Assembly (NCBI RefSeq): GCF_012911865.1 | Contig: NZ_JAAXYH010000001.1 | Coordinates: forward strand, 186,001-250,000 | Direction of reading: 5' to 3' | DNA: 64,000 bases | Source of the DNA: Shewanella salipaludis | GTDB lineage: Bacteria; Pseudomonadota; Gammaproteobacteria; Enterobacterales; Shewanellaceae | Part shown: piece by piece, positions 10,064-19,306 of the stretch | How positions within the stretch are numbered: the first letter of the stretch is position 1 | How the letters are laid out: each line of letters starts with the position of its first letter | Translations under genes and position numbers: made by a program | The notes under the pieces: model-generated | Seen by the model: the letters and a program-made list of their open reading frames with translations, nothing else | What the model was told of the DNA's origin: nothing | Database searches by the model: none

Positions 10064-10079
10064 TTACGCAAGTGCGTAA
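10064..10079. promoter_or_regulatory. Perfect 16-bp palindrome in the acpP leader
   Basis: TTACGCA-AG-TGCGTAA is a perfect inverted repeat centred about 30 bases before the acpP ATG. The two-base spacer suggests an operator for a dimeric regulator rather than an RNA hairpin. The regulator is unknown to me. Confidence 0.4.
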
Positions 10080-10100
10080 TTTGAATAGGAAAGAAAACTA

Positions 10101-10334
10101 ATGAGCAACATCGAAGAACGTGTAAAGAAAATCATTATTGAGCAACTGGGCGTTAAAGAAGAAGACGTTAAACCAGCGGCCTCTTTTGTTGACGATTTGG
10201 GTGCAGATTCTCTGGACACTGTTGAATTGGTTATGGCTCTGGAAGAAGAGTTTGATACCGAGATCCCTGATGAAGAAGCTGAGAAGATCACTACTGTTCA
10301 AGCAGCGATCGATTACGTTTCTAAGAATCAGTAA
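10101..10334 (+). CDS. acpP: Acyl carrier protein
   Basis: The 77-residue acidic carrier that holds growing acyl chains in fatty acid, lipid A and other syntheses. The 4'-phosphopantetheine attachment site is Ser37 in [10 protein letters not shown]. Codon choice is more AT-rich than in its neighbours, typical for a very highly expressed gene. A GGAAAG ribosome-binding site precedes the ATG. It is followed by a strong terminator, and its own 164-base upstream gap suggests it also has a separate promoter. Confidence 0.97.
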   Translation: MSNIEERVKKIIIEQLGVKEEDVKPAASFVDDLGADSLDTVELVMALEEEFDTEIPDEEAEKITTVQAAIDYVSKNQ

Positions 10335-10350
10335 TCCAGAATTCTAGAAA

Positions 10351-10379
10351 ACAGGCGGCAATTTATGCCGCCTGTTTTT
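10351..10379 (+). terminator. Rho-independent terminator after acpP
   Basis: A 10-bp stem, ACAGGCGGCA (10351-10360) with TGCCGCCTGT (10366-10375), a five-base loop, then a T-run. Confidence 0.9.
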
Positions 10380-10544
10380 GTTTTAAGCCCGCCAATTTCT
10401 GCAGTTGTTTTCATTCAAAGTGTCTGACATTTTTGAGCCTTTCTCGTTTCAGATGCTCGTCGCGGGTTGGCGGATCATTTGTGATAGACATATCATTAGC
10501 TTCTATCATGGTTCACACATTTTTTGCATATTAAGGTGAATAAC

Positions 10545-11783
10545 GTGTCTAAACGTCGTGTAGTCATAACTGGTTTAGGATTGGTCACTCCGGTAGGCAA
10601 TACCGTGGATGCTTCGTGGAAGGCCTTGCTTGCGGGTAAGAGCGGCATAGCGCCCATCACCAAATTTGATGCCAGTGAATTTTCGACCCGTTTCAGTGGT
10701 TCGGTGAAAGACTTCGATGTCGAACAATACCTGACCAGGAAAGATGCCCGCAAGATGGATCTCTTCATCCAGTATGGTATGGCGGCCGGGATCCAGGCTA
10801 TCCAGGATTCGGGTCTGGACATGAGCAAGGAAGATCCCAGTCGCGTCGGCACCGCCATAGGTGCCGGTATGGGCGGCATGGGCTTGATTGAACAGAATCA
10901 TAGCGCGCTGCTCAACGGCGGCCCGCGCAAGGTATCCCCCTTTTTCGTTCCCAGCACCATCATCAACATGATCGCCGGTCATCTGTCCATCATGTATGGC
11001 ATGACAGGGCCTAACTTCGCCGTGACTACCGCCTGTACTACAGGGGTACACAACATAGGCTTCGCGGCCCGCAGCATCGCCTATGGCGACGCCGACGTGA
11101 TGGTTGCCGGCGGCGCCGAAGATGTCACTACGCCATTGGGGGTTGCAGGTTTCGGCGCCGCCAAGGCGCTGTCGACCCGCAATGAGGATCCTGCGGCCGC
11201 CAGTCGTCCCTGGGATAGAGACAGAGATGGCTTTGTCATAGGCGATGGTGCCGGCGTCATGGTGGTGGAAGAGTATGAACATGCCAAGGCCCGCGGCGCC
11301 ACCATCTATGGCGAGTTGGTCGGTTTCGGCATGAGCGGCGATGCCTTTCATATGACATCGCCACCGAGCGACGGTGCGGGTGCAGCCTCGGCCATGGTCA
11401 ATGCGATAAAGGATGCGCAATTGGCTCGTGAACAGATTGGCTACATCAATGCGCACGGCACTTCGACCCCGGCCGGTGACAAGGCCGAAGCGGCGGCGGT
11501 GAAGTCTGTGTTTGGTGCCCACGCCTATGACGTGCTGGTGAGTTCGACCAAGTCCATGACAGGGCATCTGCTCGGTGCAGCGGGTTCGGTCGAAGCCATC
11601 ATCACCCTGTTGGCGCTCAGGGATCAGGCAGTGCCGCCGACCATCAACCTGGACAACCCGGATGAAGGCTGTGATCTGGACTTCGTTGCCCACACCGCCA
11701 GAGACGTGAAGCTGGAGTATGCCCTGTGTAACTCCTTCGGTTTTGGTGGTACCAACGGCTCGCTGTTATTTAAAAAAATCTGA
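10545..11783 (+). CDS. fabF: Beta-ketoacyl-ACP synthase II
   Basis: FabF extends acyl-ACP chains and sets temperature control of unsaturated fatty acids. The product is 412 residues and starts [11 protein letters not shown]. The catalytic Cys164 lies in TTACTTG, and the His motifs [11 protein letters not shown] and TGHLLGAAG are present. I chose GTG 10545 because AAGGTGA stands 5 bases upstream and the N-terminus and length match E. coli; a TTG at 10524 in frame is unlikely. The 200-base gap after the acpP terminator suggests its own promoter. Confidence 0.95.
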   Translation: MSKRRVVITGLGLVTPVGNTVDASWKALLAGKSGIAPITKFDASEFSTRFSGSVKDFDVEQYLTRKDARKMDLFIQYGMAAGIQAIQDSGLDMSKEDPSRVGTAIGAGMGGMGLIEQNHSALLNGGPRKVSPFFVPSTIINMIAGHLSIMYGMTGPNFAVTTACTTGVHNIGFAARSIAYGDADVMVAGGAEDVTTPLGVAGFGAAKALSTRNEDPAAASRPWDRDRDGFVIGDGAGVMVVEEYEHAKARGATIYGELVGFGMSGDAFHMTSPPSDGAGAASAMVNAIKDAQLAREQIGYINAHGTSTPAGDKAEAAAVKSVFGAHAYDVLVSSTKSMTGHLLGAAGSVEAIITLLALRDQAVPPTINLDNPDEGCDLDFVAHTARDVKLEYALCNSFGFGGTNGSLLFKKI

Positions 11784-11814
11784 TAGCAGCAACCAAGCCA
11801 GGTTTGAACCAACA

Positions 11815-11836
11815 AAGCGCCATTCGGCGCTTTTTT
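11815..11836 (+). terminator. Rho-independent terminator after fabF
   Basis: Stem AAGCGCC (11815-11821) with GGCGCTT (11826-11832), a four-base loop, and six T residues. Confidence 0.88.
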
Positions 11837-11987
11837 ATTAATCGTCAGCCAAGGTTTAGGCATTGTTCCGCAAATGGCTGCCATAAAAGCCGTGTTTGCC
11901 GGGCTTGGGCAATATTCCCTGGGATATTTCTGGCGTACACTGTACCCATATGTAGCAGGTACAACTAGCTGAAGAAAAGAGGTGAGC

Positions 11988-12473
11988 ATGGCGGGTAAAG
12001 ATAGGCAAATAACCCTGAGATTCCTGGCCGAGCCGGCGGATGTCAATTTCGGCGGTAAGGTACACGGCGGCGCCGTGATGAAATGGATCGATTTGGCGGC
12101 TTATGCCTGCGCCGCAGGTTGGAGCGGTAAATACAGCATCACTGTCTATGCCGGCGGGATCCGCTTTGTCGAGCCTATCCATGTCGGTAACCTGGTCGAG
12201 GTCGGGGCCAAGGTGATCTACACCGGCAGGACCTCTATGCATATCGGCATAGACGTCAGGGCCGGGGATCCCAAGAACGCCGAGCGCCATCTGACCACAC
12301 ATTGTATCGTCATCATGGTGGCCGTCGATGATGAGGGGCAGCCGACGCAGGTACCCGAGTGGGTTCCTGTCACGGAAGCGGATATAAAACTGCGGGATTC
12401 GGCCCTCAGGCTGATGGAGATGCGCAAGAAAATTGGCGCCGAAATGGCGGCCCACGTCACGCCTGGAGGGTAA
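11988..12473 (+). CDS. Acyl-CoA thioesterase, hotdog fold (YciA/ACOT type)
   Basis: A 161-residue single-hotdog thioesterase that would hydrolyse acyl-CoA to free acid and CoA. The family features are the N-terminal FLAEPADVNFGGKVHGGAVMKWID stretch (shown here as its key parts ADVNFGG, HGG and the Asp of the catalytic helix), then the F(V)EPI(H)VG strand and the TTHCIVIMVAVD strand. ATG 11988 has GAGGTGA just upstream; a GTG six bases earlier is the alternative. It stands alone between two terminator-bounded regions. Chain-length preference cannot be read from sequence. Confidence 0.85.
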   Translation: MAGKDRQITLRFLAEPADVNFGGKVHGGAVMKWIDLAAYACAAGWSGKYSITVYAGGIRFVEPIHVGNLVEVGAKVIYTGRTSMHIGIDVRAGDPKNAERHLTTHCIVIMVAVDDEGQPTQVPEWVPVTEADIKLRDSALRLMEMRKKIGAEMAAHVTPGG

Positions 12474-12611
12474 CCCCGGCCGTGGCTTTCACATTTGCTC
12501 CCCAAGGGGTAAACTGATACGCGGCTCCCGCGGGACAATAAACATCTGATTTTAACCATCATCATAATAATTCTGTAACCCCTTATATTCACGGTAAGCG
12601 AAGGTATTTTC

Positions 12612-13487
12612 ATGGCAAGAGTGGCATTCATAGGTTTAGGCGTCATGGGTTTCCCCATGGCTGGACATCTGGTCGGTAAAGGCCACCAGGTCACTGTGTA
12701 CAATCGGAGCCAGGAAAAGGCCCTGAAATGGGTCGAAACCCATGGCGGCCGCAGTTGCGCCACCCCAAGAGAAGCCGCCGAGGGCCAGGAGATAGTGATC
12801 ACTTGTGTCGGCAACGATGATGACCTGCGTCAGGTCGTGCTCGGGGAACAGGGGGCGCTGGCGGGCATGGCACCCGGTGCCGTGCTTATCGATCACACCA
12901 CGGCCTCGGCCGATGTCGCCAGGGAGCTGGCGGCTCTGCTCGCAGAGCAGGGGATGAGCTTTCTCGATGCCCCCGTTTCGGGTGGCCAGGCGGGAGCCGA
13001 GAATGGCGTCTTGACCGTGATGGTCGGTGGTGAGCAAGCCGTGTTCGACAGGGTTAAGCCCGTGATGACGGCTTACGCCCGCTGTGCCGAGCGCCTCGGG
13101 GATGTGGGCGCCGGGCAATTGACCAAGATGGTCAATCAGATTTGTATCGCGGGCGTTGTCCAGGGCTTGGCCGAAGCGCTGCATTTCGCCCGCAGCGCCG
13201 GACTGGATGGTGAGAAGGTGGTCGAGGTCATAAGCAAAGGCGCGGCCCAGAGCTGGCAGATGGAAAATCGTTATCAGAGCATGTGGCAGGGCAAATATGA
13301 TTTCGGCTTCGCCATAGACTGGATGCGCAAGGATTTAGCCATCGCCCTCGAAGAGGCGCGCCGCAACGGCTCCCAGTTGCCGATGACGGCGCTGGTTGAT
13401 CAATTTTATGCCGAGGTGCAGGCCATGGGCGGCAATCGCTGGGATACCTCCAGCCTGTTGGCGCGACTGGAAAAGACGCGCGATTAG
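12612..13487 (+). CDS. NAD(P)-dependent beta-hydroxyacid dehydrogenase family oxidoreductase
   Basis: A 291-residue member of the 3-hydroxyisobutyrate / tartronate semialdehyde reductase family. The N-terminal Rossmann motif is [15 protein letters not shown], the substrate-binding signature is [16 protein letters not shown] near residue 118, and the catalytic Lys lies in the segment [10 protein letters not shown]. The C-terminal half is the all-helical domain of the family. The substrate may be 3-hydroxyisobutyrate, tartronate semialdehyde or succinic semialdehyde; the neighbourhood does not decide. A shared terminator separates it from cdd. Confidence 0.85.
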   Translation: MARVAFIGLGVMGFPMAGHLVGKGHQVTVYNRSQEKALKWVETHGGRSCATPREAAEGQEIVITCVGNDDDLRQVVLGEQGALAGMAPGAVLIDHTTASADVARELAALLAEQGMSFLDAPVSGGQAGAENGVLTVMVGGEQAVFDRVKPVMTAYARCAERLGDVGAGQLTKMVNQICIAGVVQGLAEALHFARSAGLDGEKVVEVISKGAAQSWQMENRYQSMWQGKYDFGFAIDWMRKDLAIALEEARRNGSQLPMTALVDQFYAEVQAMGGNRWDTSSLLARLEKTRD

Positions 13488-13503
13488 TACAGATACCAGC
13501 AAT

Positions 13504-13535
13504 AAAAAAGGACTGAAGCTCAGTCCTTTTTTATT
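13504..13535. terminator. Bidirectional terminator between the oxidoreductase gene and cdd
   Basis: A-run, then GGACTGA / TCAGTCC stem, then T-run. The A and T flanks let it work on both strands, and the two genes converge on it. Confidence 0.9.
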
Positions 13536-13548
13536 GGCTTAGGCCCGT

Positions 13549-14439
13549 TTAGCTCGGTTCCAGCACCAGATGCTCCAGCTCGATTGCGCTGACGGCCTGA
13601 AGTGCATCCAGTGTCGCCCCGACCAGACTGATCTTGCCCTGGGATGACTCTATCAGCAGGGCGCGATTGATGTCGCTAAAGTCCCTGTCATGGCGCAGCA
13701 GCGCCGTCAGTGCCATTTGCATGGGCAGCATTGAGGGGTTGAAGGCAGCATTTTCGGCATAGCGGCCACAGAACGTTGCCCCATCATGGGTTTCCAACAC
13801 CACGGCGGCAAAGCATTTGCTGTAGGGGGCATAGCTGAGGCTGGCATGATCCAGGCCTTCGATGACCATGGGATCCGAGCTCTCGATGGCAAATTCGGTT
13901 TGCTGCTTGGATAACAAGGGCATGGTGACATTGAGATCCAGGGGACCGAAGGCATGGGGCAGATAATGGGACAGGGGTTGTACCTGCTGTCTGGGCAAAT
14001 GTATCTGGATGTTCGCCCCATTGACCAACTCGTTCATAAACTGGCGGCAATGACCGCAAGGACTGGCGTTGACTATGATATCCAGGATCTGGCTCTCGCC
14101 GCTCAACCAGGCATGGCTGATGGCGCTCTGCTCCGCATGGACGGAATGAAACAGGGCTTCGCCCGCCAGTTCGAGGTTGGCACCCATGTAGATAGCACCG
14201 CTTTTTCCCTTGGCGATGGCACCGACATAGAAGTCGCTGATCGGCGGATTGGCCAGCGCCGCGGCGATCGGCAGCAAGGCCAGCAGGAGCTCGGCTTCAC
14301 TCAGATTGGCGGCCGTCATCAACTGCGCCAATTGTTGTGCGTCCAGATGGCCGGCAAAGTCATGGCCCAACAGGGGGAGTAGGGCACTGGCTAATTTTGG
14401 GGGTAACTGGGTTATGCTGTGAATGAATCTGTCTTGCAT
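13549..14439 (-). CDS. cdd: Cytidine deaminase, dimeric type
   Basis: Deaminates cytidine and deoxycytidine to uridine forms in pyrimidine salvage. The 296-residue product has two copies of the fold, like the E. coli enzyme. The N-terminal catalytic part contains [11 protein letters not shown] with the catalytic Glu and the Zn ligands His and SPCGHC; the C-terminal copy has lost the metal site. I chose ATG 14439 because the start MQDRF and length match what I recall of Shewanella Cdd; ATG 14448 is three codons upstream but has its purine-rich sequence too close. Confidence 0.93.
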   Translation of the reverse strand: MQDRFIHSITQLPPKLASALLPLLGHDFAGHLDAQQLAQLMTAANLSEAELLLALLPIAAALANPPISDFYVGAIAKGKSGAIYMGANLELAGEALFHSVHAEQSAISHAWLSGESQILDIIVNASPCGHCRQFMNELVNGANIQIHLPRQQVQPLSHYLPHAFGPLDLNVTMPLLSKQQTEFAIESSDPMVIEGLDHASLSYAPYSKCFAAVVLETHDGATFCGRYAENAAFNPSMLPMQMALTALLRHDRDFSDINRALLIESSQGKISLVGATLDALQAVSAIELEHLVLEPS

Positions 14440-14497
14440 TTCCCTCATCCTTAATCGTTAAAGTCGCTAAATGTGATCCAGTCGCAATGAAGGGTAT

Positions 14498-15913
14498 TCA
14501 GAGCGAACGCAAATAATGGCACAAGGCGGCCAGGAGCTTTTGTTTCGTTTCATCTTCCGTGTCTTGCAACAAGTTTTCCAGACGCAACAGATAGTCGGGG
14601 TCGGCCAACCTTTGCTGACAAAATTCACGCCAGCGCAGGGACTCCTGTTCATCGAGCAGCTCAGGATAGTTGCGTGCCCGGTAACGGAACAACATCTCCT
14701 TGACCCTGGGATCGTCGAATTGCAGATCCAGGGCGGCCAGGTTTTGTGGTGTGGTGTGACGTATTATCTTCATCTTGGCCTTATCCGCATGGCTGAAAAA
14801 ACCACCGCTGTAGAGCATGAGATCGGGATCCTGGTTGTCTGACTCATATTCGGATTGGGATTCGAACAGGGCAGTGAGCTTCTCCCGGATCTCAGGATGA
14901 TTGCGCAGCCGCTTATATTGCTCGCGGGCAAACGCCTTATCTATCTGCAATCGCGCCGCATTCTCATCTGTGAGCGTCTTGGCGGGTGAGATGAAGGGGC
15001 ACTTGTTGATATGTATCTGTTTCACCGGAATGGGCAGCTCATCGGCGCCGAGCTCGGCTCTCGGGGTGTACATCCGGGTCTTGATGGCTTCAACGTCCAG
15101 CTCGATCAGCGGGCCGATATCCATCGCCATGTTGACACAGATGATGGCATTTTTGTTGACTGGATGATGGGCCACGGGAGCTATGATGGTAGTGCAGCCA
15201 TGGAGTGCGCTGATTTTGGAGCTGACATGCACCAAGGGTTGCATATTCAGCACATCCAGCTGCTCGCTGACCGCCTGCTTACGCCGCAGACCGAAATAGT
15301 ATTGGTAGAGTTTGGGCTGTTTCTCTTTGATGAGTTTGGCTATGGCAATGGTCGCATACACGTCGGACAGGGCGTCGTGGGCCTTATCATGGCTCAGGCC
15401 GTTGGCCTGGGTGAGCTGTTCGAGTTTGAAGCTGGGGGAACCGTCCTCTTTCTGTGGCCAATTTATGCCTTCAGGCCTGAAGGCATAGCAGGCCCTGACC
15501 AGGTCGATAATATCCCAGCGGGAATTGCCTTGCTGCCATTCTCTGGCATAGGGGTCGATGAAGTTGCGATAGAAGCCAAAGCGGGTGACCTCATCGTCGA
15601 ACCTGAGTGAATTGTAGCCGACGACACAGGTATTGGGCTGGCTGAACAAGGCGTTGATCTGCCCCATGAACTCGGTCTCGACCAGGCCCTTGAGGTTCGC
15701 CAGCTGAGGGGTGATCCCTGTGATCAGGATAGCCTCGGGAGAAGGCAGATAATCCGTGGCTTGCTTACAATAGAAACTGACGGGTTCGCCTATGATGTTG
15801 AGATCGAGATCGGTTCTGATCCCGGCAAACTGCGCCGGTCTGTCTCTGGCCGGGCTGACACCGAAGGTTTCATAATCGTGCCAAAACAAGGTTGGCTGAA
15901 CGGGTGAGGACAT
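14498..15913 (-). CDS. sbcB: Exodeoxyribonuclease I
   Basis: Processive 3'-5' exonuclease for single-stranded DNA, active in recombination and mismatch repair. The 471-residue product shows the DEDDh active site: WHDYETFG (Asp13, Glu15), GYNSLRFDDEVTR, and HDALSDVYATI with its His and Asp. A SH3-like and a helical C-terminal region follow, as in the E. coli enzyme (475 residues). It has no close operon partner; cdd follows 58 bases downstream on the same strand. Confidence 0.95.
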   Translation of the reverse strand: MSSPVQPTLFWHDYETFGVSPARDRPAQFAGIRTDLDLNIIGEPVSFYCKQATDYLPSPEAILITGITPQLANLKGLVETEFMGQINALFSQPNTCVVGYNSLRFDDEVTRFGFYRNFIDPYAREWQQGNSRWDIIDLVRACYAFRPEGINWPQKEDGSPSFKLEQLTQANGLSHDKAHDALSDVYATIAIAKLIKEKQPKLYQYYFGLRRKQAVSEQLDVLNMQPLVHVSSKISALHGCTTIIAPVAHHPVNKNAIICVNMAMDIGPLIELDVEAIKTRMYTPRAELGADELPIPVKQIHINKCPFISPAKTLTDENAARLQIDKAFAREQYKRLRNHPEIREKLTALFESQSEYESDNQDPDLMLYSGGFFSHADKAKMKIIRHTTPQNLAALDLQFDDPRVKEMLFRYRARNYPELLDEQESLRWREFCQQRLADPDYLLRLENLLQDTEDETKQKLLAALCHYLRSL

Positions 15914-16079
15914 AAGTATGAATAAAAAGGCAGACGTGAGAATGGAATTATCTTACCACCTAATGGGCTGACAGGGGCAGCAATCACTGTCTATCGGCAT
16001 CATTATCTTGATTAAATACCTTGTTAACTCGTGACCCCTATCGGCTTCAAAGGTACAATCGTGCGCTAATTAAGGGACT

Positions 16080-16952
16080 GTGAGCCGTATGTATAACCCA
16101 TTTTTCAGTCAGCCCGTCATTGTCGATGTGCAGCAAGAACGCCATTTAAGACTTAGATTACCCGAAGACGTCAGCGATTTTATCGTCTTGCAGATGCTCA
16201 ATGCCCCCCTGGTTGAAATGATCGTTATCGACAGCAGTGTCGGCAAGAGTCGTTTGACCATTAAAAGCCAAGCCTTCTTGCGCTTGGAATTCGAGCCAGA
16301 GACTGAGATGGAGGCAGAGTCTGCGACAGGAACAGAGGCAGGCTCCAGAGAGCTGCCATCGGATCATAGCGTGGTCCGGGGTATGGGGCAGGGCCTGAGA
16401 CTCTATCCCCGGCTGGGGACGGCCCCCGGGATCTGTGCCGCTCAGTTGCGGACCGGGATCCGTCTGACATTGACGCCCGGAGCGACAAGCTTGAGCTTCA
16501 GTCAGGCAGGGGACAGCTTGTTCGAATCTGTGCCGCTGGAGCATGATCTGCGCCTGTTTCAAGAGCCCAAGGACATAATGCTGGCCAAGGCCCTGTTGGC
16601 CAGAAGCTATGATTACAGTGAGTCTTCACAGATGCTGGCGGTGCATATTGCCGAACTCGAGCAGGTCAGAAGCGATCTGCAGGCGTTTCTCAGGGGAGAG
16701 CTGGGTAAGTTGCATCCCGGCTTGTCGGCCGAAGCAATGCAATTGGATAGCCAGTTATTGAAAAAAAGACAATGGTTATTCCGGACTTACAGCCAACAAC
16801 TTGAGCGCCAAAGCTACGGCCAGGCAGCAAATGAGAGCCTGAGCCAGGAAAAGCTGCAGCGCAAGCTTGACTGCTACGAACTGTTGGCGCCGCCGGGCGT
16901 GACAGAGATGGTCAGGCGACTCACAGATGATGAACATGACATCGTCTTGTAA
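16080..16952 (+). CDS. Conserved-looking hypothetical protein upstream of rlmA
   Basis: I do not recognise this 290-residue protein. It begins with a hydrophobic beta-rich region (residues 1-75), has a low-complexity Glu/Thr/Gly-rich linker around 78-95, then a helical, charged C-terminal half with a Gln/Glu-rich stretch around 190-270 that could form a coiled coil. No signal peptide or membrane segment is seen. The start may be GTG 16080, with AAGGGA close upstream, or ATG 16089. It ends 31 bases before rlmA and may share its transcript. Confidence 0.7.
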   Translation: MSRMYNPFFSQPVIVDVQQERHLRLRLPEDVSDFIVLQMLNAPLVEMIVIDSSVGKSRLTIKSQAFLRLEFEPETEMEAESATGTEAGSRELPSDHSVVRGMGQGLRLYPRLGTAPGICAAQLRTGIRLTLTPGATSLSFSQAGDSLFESVPLEHDLRLFQEPKDIMLAKALLARSYDYSESSQMLAVHIAELEQVRSDLQAFLRGELGKLHPGLSAEAMQLDSQLLKKRQWLFRTYSQQLERQSYGQAANESLSQEKLQRKLDCYELLAPPGVTEMVRRLTDDEHDIVL

Positions 16953-16983
16953 TTTCTGACATTAAAGGAAGCCGGGTATCACT

Positions 16984-17802
16984 ATGCATTATATTTGTCC
17001 CCTCTGCGCCGCGCCCTTGGTTTTACAGGGCAACAGCTGGGGGTGTTTGGCCTCACATAGCTTCGATTGCGCCAAAGAAGGCTATGTGAATTTATTGCCT
17101 GTACAGAAGAAAAACTCCAAAGATCCGGGGGATAACCGGCAGATGATGTTCGCCAGGCGCGAGTTTCTCAATGCCGGTCATTACCAGGCGTTGAGCGACA
17201 GGGTCAACGAGCTGGCGTTGACCCATGCCCCCGAAGCCGGGAGCCTGCTGGATATAGGTTGCGGTGAGGGCTATTACAGTCAGAGGCTGTTTGACAGCAT
17301 CAAGCGGCATCATGCCTGCAACTTGCAGGGGCTGGATATTTCCAAATCCGCGATAAAATATGCCGCCAAACGCTACCCCGAGTCATCCTTCTGCGTCGCG
17401 AGTGCCTACGATATGCCGTTTGCGGCCCAGAGTTTCGACTTGGCCATCAGGATCTACGCGCCATCCAAGCTGGAGGAGGTGTGTAGGGTATTGGCCAAGG
17501 AAGGCATATTGATCACTGTATCGCCCGGGCCCTGGCACCATTTTGCCCTGAAACAACTGATTTACCCTGAACCCAGATTGCATCCGGAAACGACGGCCGA
17601 GCTGGCAGGTTTCGATTGCCTGCATCAGGAGCGTCTGAGGTGGCAGCTGACATTGACTGAGCCACAAGACATAGCCCATTTCCTCGAGATGACGCCTTAT
17701 GCGTGGAAACTGACCGCCGACCAAAAAATTAATTTGACCCAGCAGGGCCTGAGCTGCGAACTGGATTTCCAGATTGAAGTGCATAGAGTGAAATGCGCCT
17801 GA
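16984..17802 (+). CDS. rlmA: 23S rRNA (guanine-745 N1)-methyltransferase
   Basis: SAM-dependent enzyme that methylates G745 in helix 35 of 23S rRNA. The 272-residue product carries an N-terminal Zn site (Cys5, Cys8, Cys21, His25), the AKEGYVNLLPVQ segment, and the SAM-binding motif LLDIGCGEGYY near residue 83. The RIYAPSK segment, matching RIYAPCK in E. coli, is also present. The spacing to the upstream unknown gene is 31 bases. Function rests on clear similarity to E. coli RlmA (RrmA). Confidence 0.94.
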   Translation: MHYICPLCAAPLVLQGNSWGCLASHSFDCAKEGYVNLLPVQKKNSKDPGDNRQMMFARREFLNAGHYQALSDRVNELALTHAPEAGSLLDIGCGEGYYSQRLFDSIKRHHACNLQGLDISKSAIKYAAKRYPESSFCVASAYDMPFAAQSFDLAIRIYAPSKLEEVCRVLAKEGILITVSPGPWHHFALKQLIYPEPRLHPETTAELAGFDCLHQERLRWQLTLTEPQDIAHFLEMTPYAWKLTADQKINLTQQGLSCELDFQIEVHRVKCA

Positions 17803-17947
17803 ATGTTATTTCTCAAACAATTGAAATTAAAATGTTTTAATTTGTTTTTTTTACGGACTTCTAAAACCGCAAGCGTCATGGTCAATGAGCCGGCACAGAG
17901 TATGGACAATGTCATGCAGAAACTAAAGTTGGCGTCGATATAGTTTG

Positions 17948-17975
17948 TTGACATATTCCGAAAATGGGTTATAGT
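17948..17975 (+). promoter_or_regulatory. Sigma-70 promoter of the cold-shock gene
   Basis: Perfect TTGACA (17948-17953) and TATAGT (17970-17975), 16 bases apart. The predicted start near 17982 leaves a leader of about 130 bases before the csp ATG. Long leaders that refold at low temperature are typical of cspA-type genes. Confidence 0.75.
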
Positions 17976-18111
17976 CATACCAGCTTGAAGGTTGGGCTTA
18001 TATTTATGTGTTCAATACGACCCAGTTCGTCCTGTAAACATAAGTAATACCGGCATTTTCCAGCTCCACCGCCGTTAAGGCTTTAATATTTTTATTTACA
18101 GGATTTATATC

Positions 18112-18321
18112 ATGTCTCAAGTAACTGGTGTAGTTAAGTGGTTCAACTCTGACAAAGGTTTCGGATTCATCGAGCAAGAGTCTGGTCCAGACGTATTCGT
18201 TCACTTCCGTGCAATCAACTCTGACGGTTTCAAAACTCTTGACGAAGGTCAGAAAGTATCTTTCACTGTGACTCAAGGTCAGAAAGGTCCTCAAGCTGAA
18301 AACGTAACAATTATCGGCTAA
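18112..18321 (+). CDS. Cold-shock protein, CspA family
   Basis: A 69-residue single cold-shock domain that binds single-stranded RNA and DNA and acts as an RNA chaperone. The RNP1 motif KGFGFIE and RNP2 motif DVFVHFRAI are intact, and the rest matches the family to the end (NVTIIG). It is monocistronic, with its own promoter, a roughly 130-base leader and a terminator. The leader and AT-rich codons suggest high, temperature-regulated expression. Which csp paralogue it is cannot be told. Confidence 0.94.
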   Translation: MSQVTGVVKWFNSDKGFGFIEQESGPDVFVHFRAINSDGFKTLDEGQKVSFTVTQGQKGPQAENVTIIG

Positions 18322-18360
18322 TCATTACTCGTCGGCCCAGGCTGACAGTAAGGACTCTAA

Positions 18361-18390
18361 AGGGCTATGGTGCAAACCATGGCTCTTTTT
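18361..18390 (+). terminator. Rho-independent terminator after csp
   Basis: An 11-bp stem with GU pairs (18361-18371 with 18376-18386), loop GCAA, and a T-run. Confidence 0.88.
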
Positions 18391-19006
18391 GTATCTGTAT
18401 TTTTCGAGCCGTTGTTACCCTCCCGAGTCTCGATTGCAGCCGTTGTGTCCTCAAACCCATCATTCAGTATGCTTAGCTACTCCTTAGTTCTCCTTAACGA
18501 ATAGACAGCTGTACAACCCGGGGTTGGGCTGGCTCACCGCCGGCTATGGCGCTTTTCAGCATCCCTTTCGTCTCTCAGCCTGTCTGCCTTTCCGGATTCT
18601 TTGCGCTTATTTTCAGCCCCATGGGTTAAGCCCCTGCCGACAAATTTTGTTTTCACTGGCATAAAGTCATTGCTTTTATTCGATTTTAAACATGCATTAG
18701 CAATACCTTTAATGATTCCTTCATGATGAATCTCTAAGGTAAGCGTCAAGCCCCCACAGACACTGGACACCGGACACCGGGCACAGATAGTGGCGCAGGG
18801 GCTGAGTGTTAAACTATGACTCACCAGGATTGATGAGTCAGCGCCAATCAAAGGGAGAGGGTATTTTTCGCAAAAGTGTATTCTTTGGGGGCGGGGCCAC
18901 TTTGGCTGCATTAACTTTGGCTGCATTAACTTTAGCTGCATTAGTAGCGGCGGGGTTCATCCTGCTTCGTCTCTGGTTTTCCCTTTGTGCCCATAGATGA
19001 AACCCG
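18391..19006. other. Gene-poor stretch with a 15-bp tandem repeat
   Basis: No convincing gene is seen. Short open frames exist on both strands but have no ribosome-binding site or recognisable motif. At 18899-18943 a 15-bp unit ACTTTGGCTGCATTA is repeated three times, the last with one change. On the plus strand it would encode Leu-Ala-Ala-Leu-Thr repeats in a 64-codon frame (18806-19000). Base composition is uneven, as expected for decayed DNA. Confidence 0.5.
18899..18943. repeat. Three tandem copies of a 15-bp unit
   Basis: Units at 18899-18913, 18914-18928 and 18929-18943; the third has one substitution. Because 15 is a multiple of three, copy-number change would keep any reading frame. 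Confidence 0.85.
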
Positions 19007-19216
19007 CTATCTGATCTGCACCTTGAGGGGGAGCTTGTCCTGGAGTATAAAGCCCTTGGCGGCGATCTGACGCGATATGCACGGCTCGTCATGTCCTATC
19101 ACAAGGGCGAATATCTGCTTATCGGCAATACACGTTGGCAATAACTGGAAGTGTAAACCGCTTTGTTCTGATGAGTCTTCAGCGTGTCCGGGCGAAGCGC
19201 TGCGATGGCGCTCGCT
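19007..19216 (-). pseudogene. Possible gene remnant, C-terminal fragment
   Basis: On the minus strand a frame of about 70 codons ends at TAG 19007-19009. Its product looks protein-like (QIFALVIGHDEPCISRQIAA, then a Lys/Leu-rich tail), but it has no ATG start and is cut upstream by an in-frame stop inside an 11-bp tandem repeat (CGCCACTATAG). It may be the 3' end of a gene whose 5' part was lost. I cannot assign a family. Confidence 0.35.
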
Positions 19217-19306
19217 ATAGTGGCGCTATAGTGGCGCTGCGCCCGGGACTGTTATTGTGGGCTTGGGGCCGGTGTTTTGCGACCATCGCCTTTGCAGGCA
19301 AAGCCC

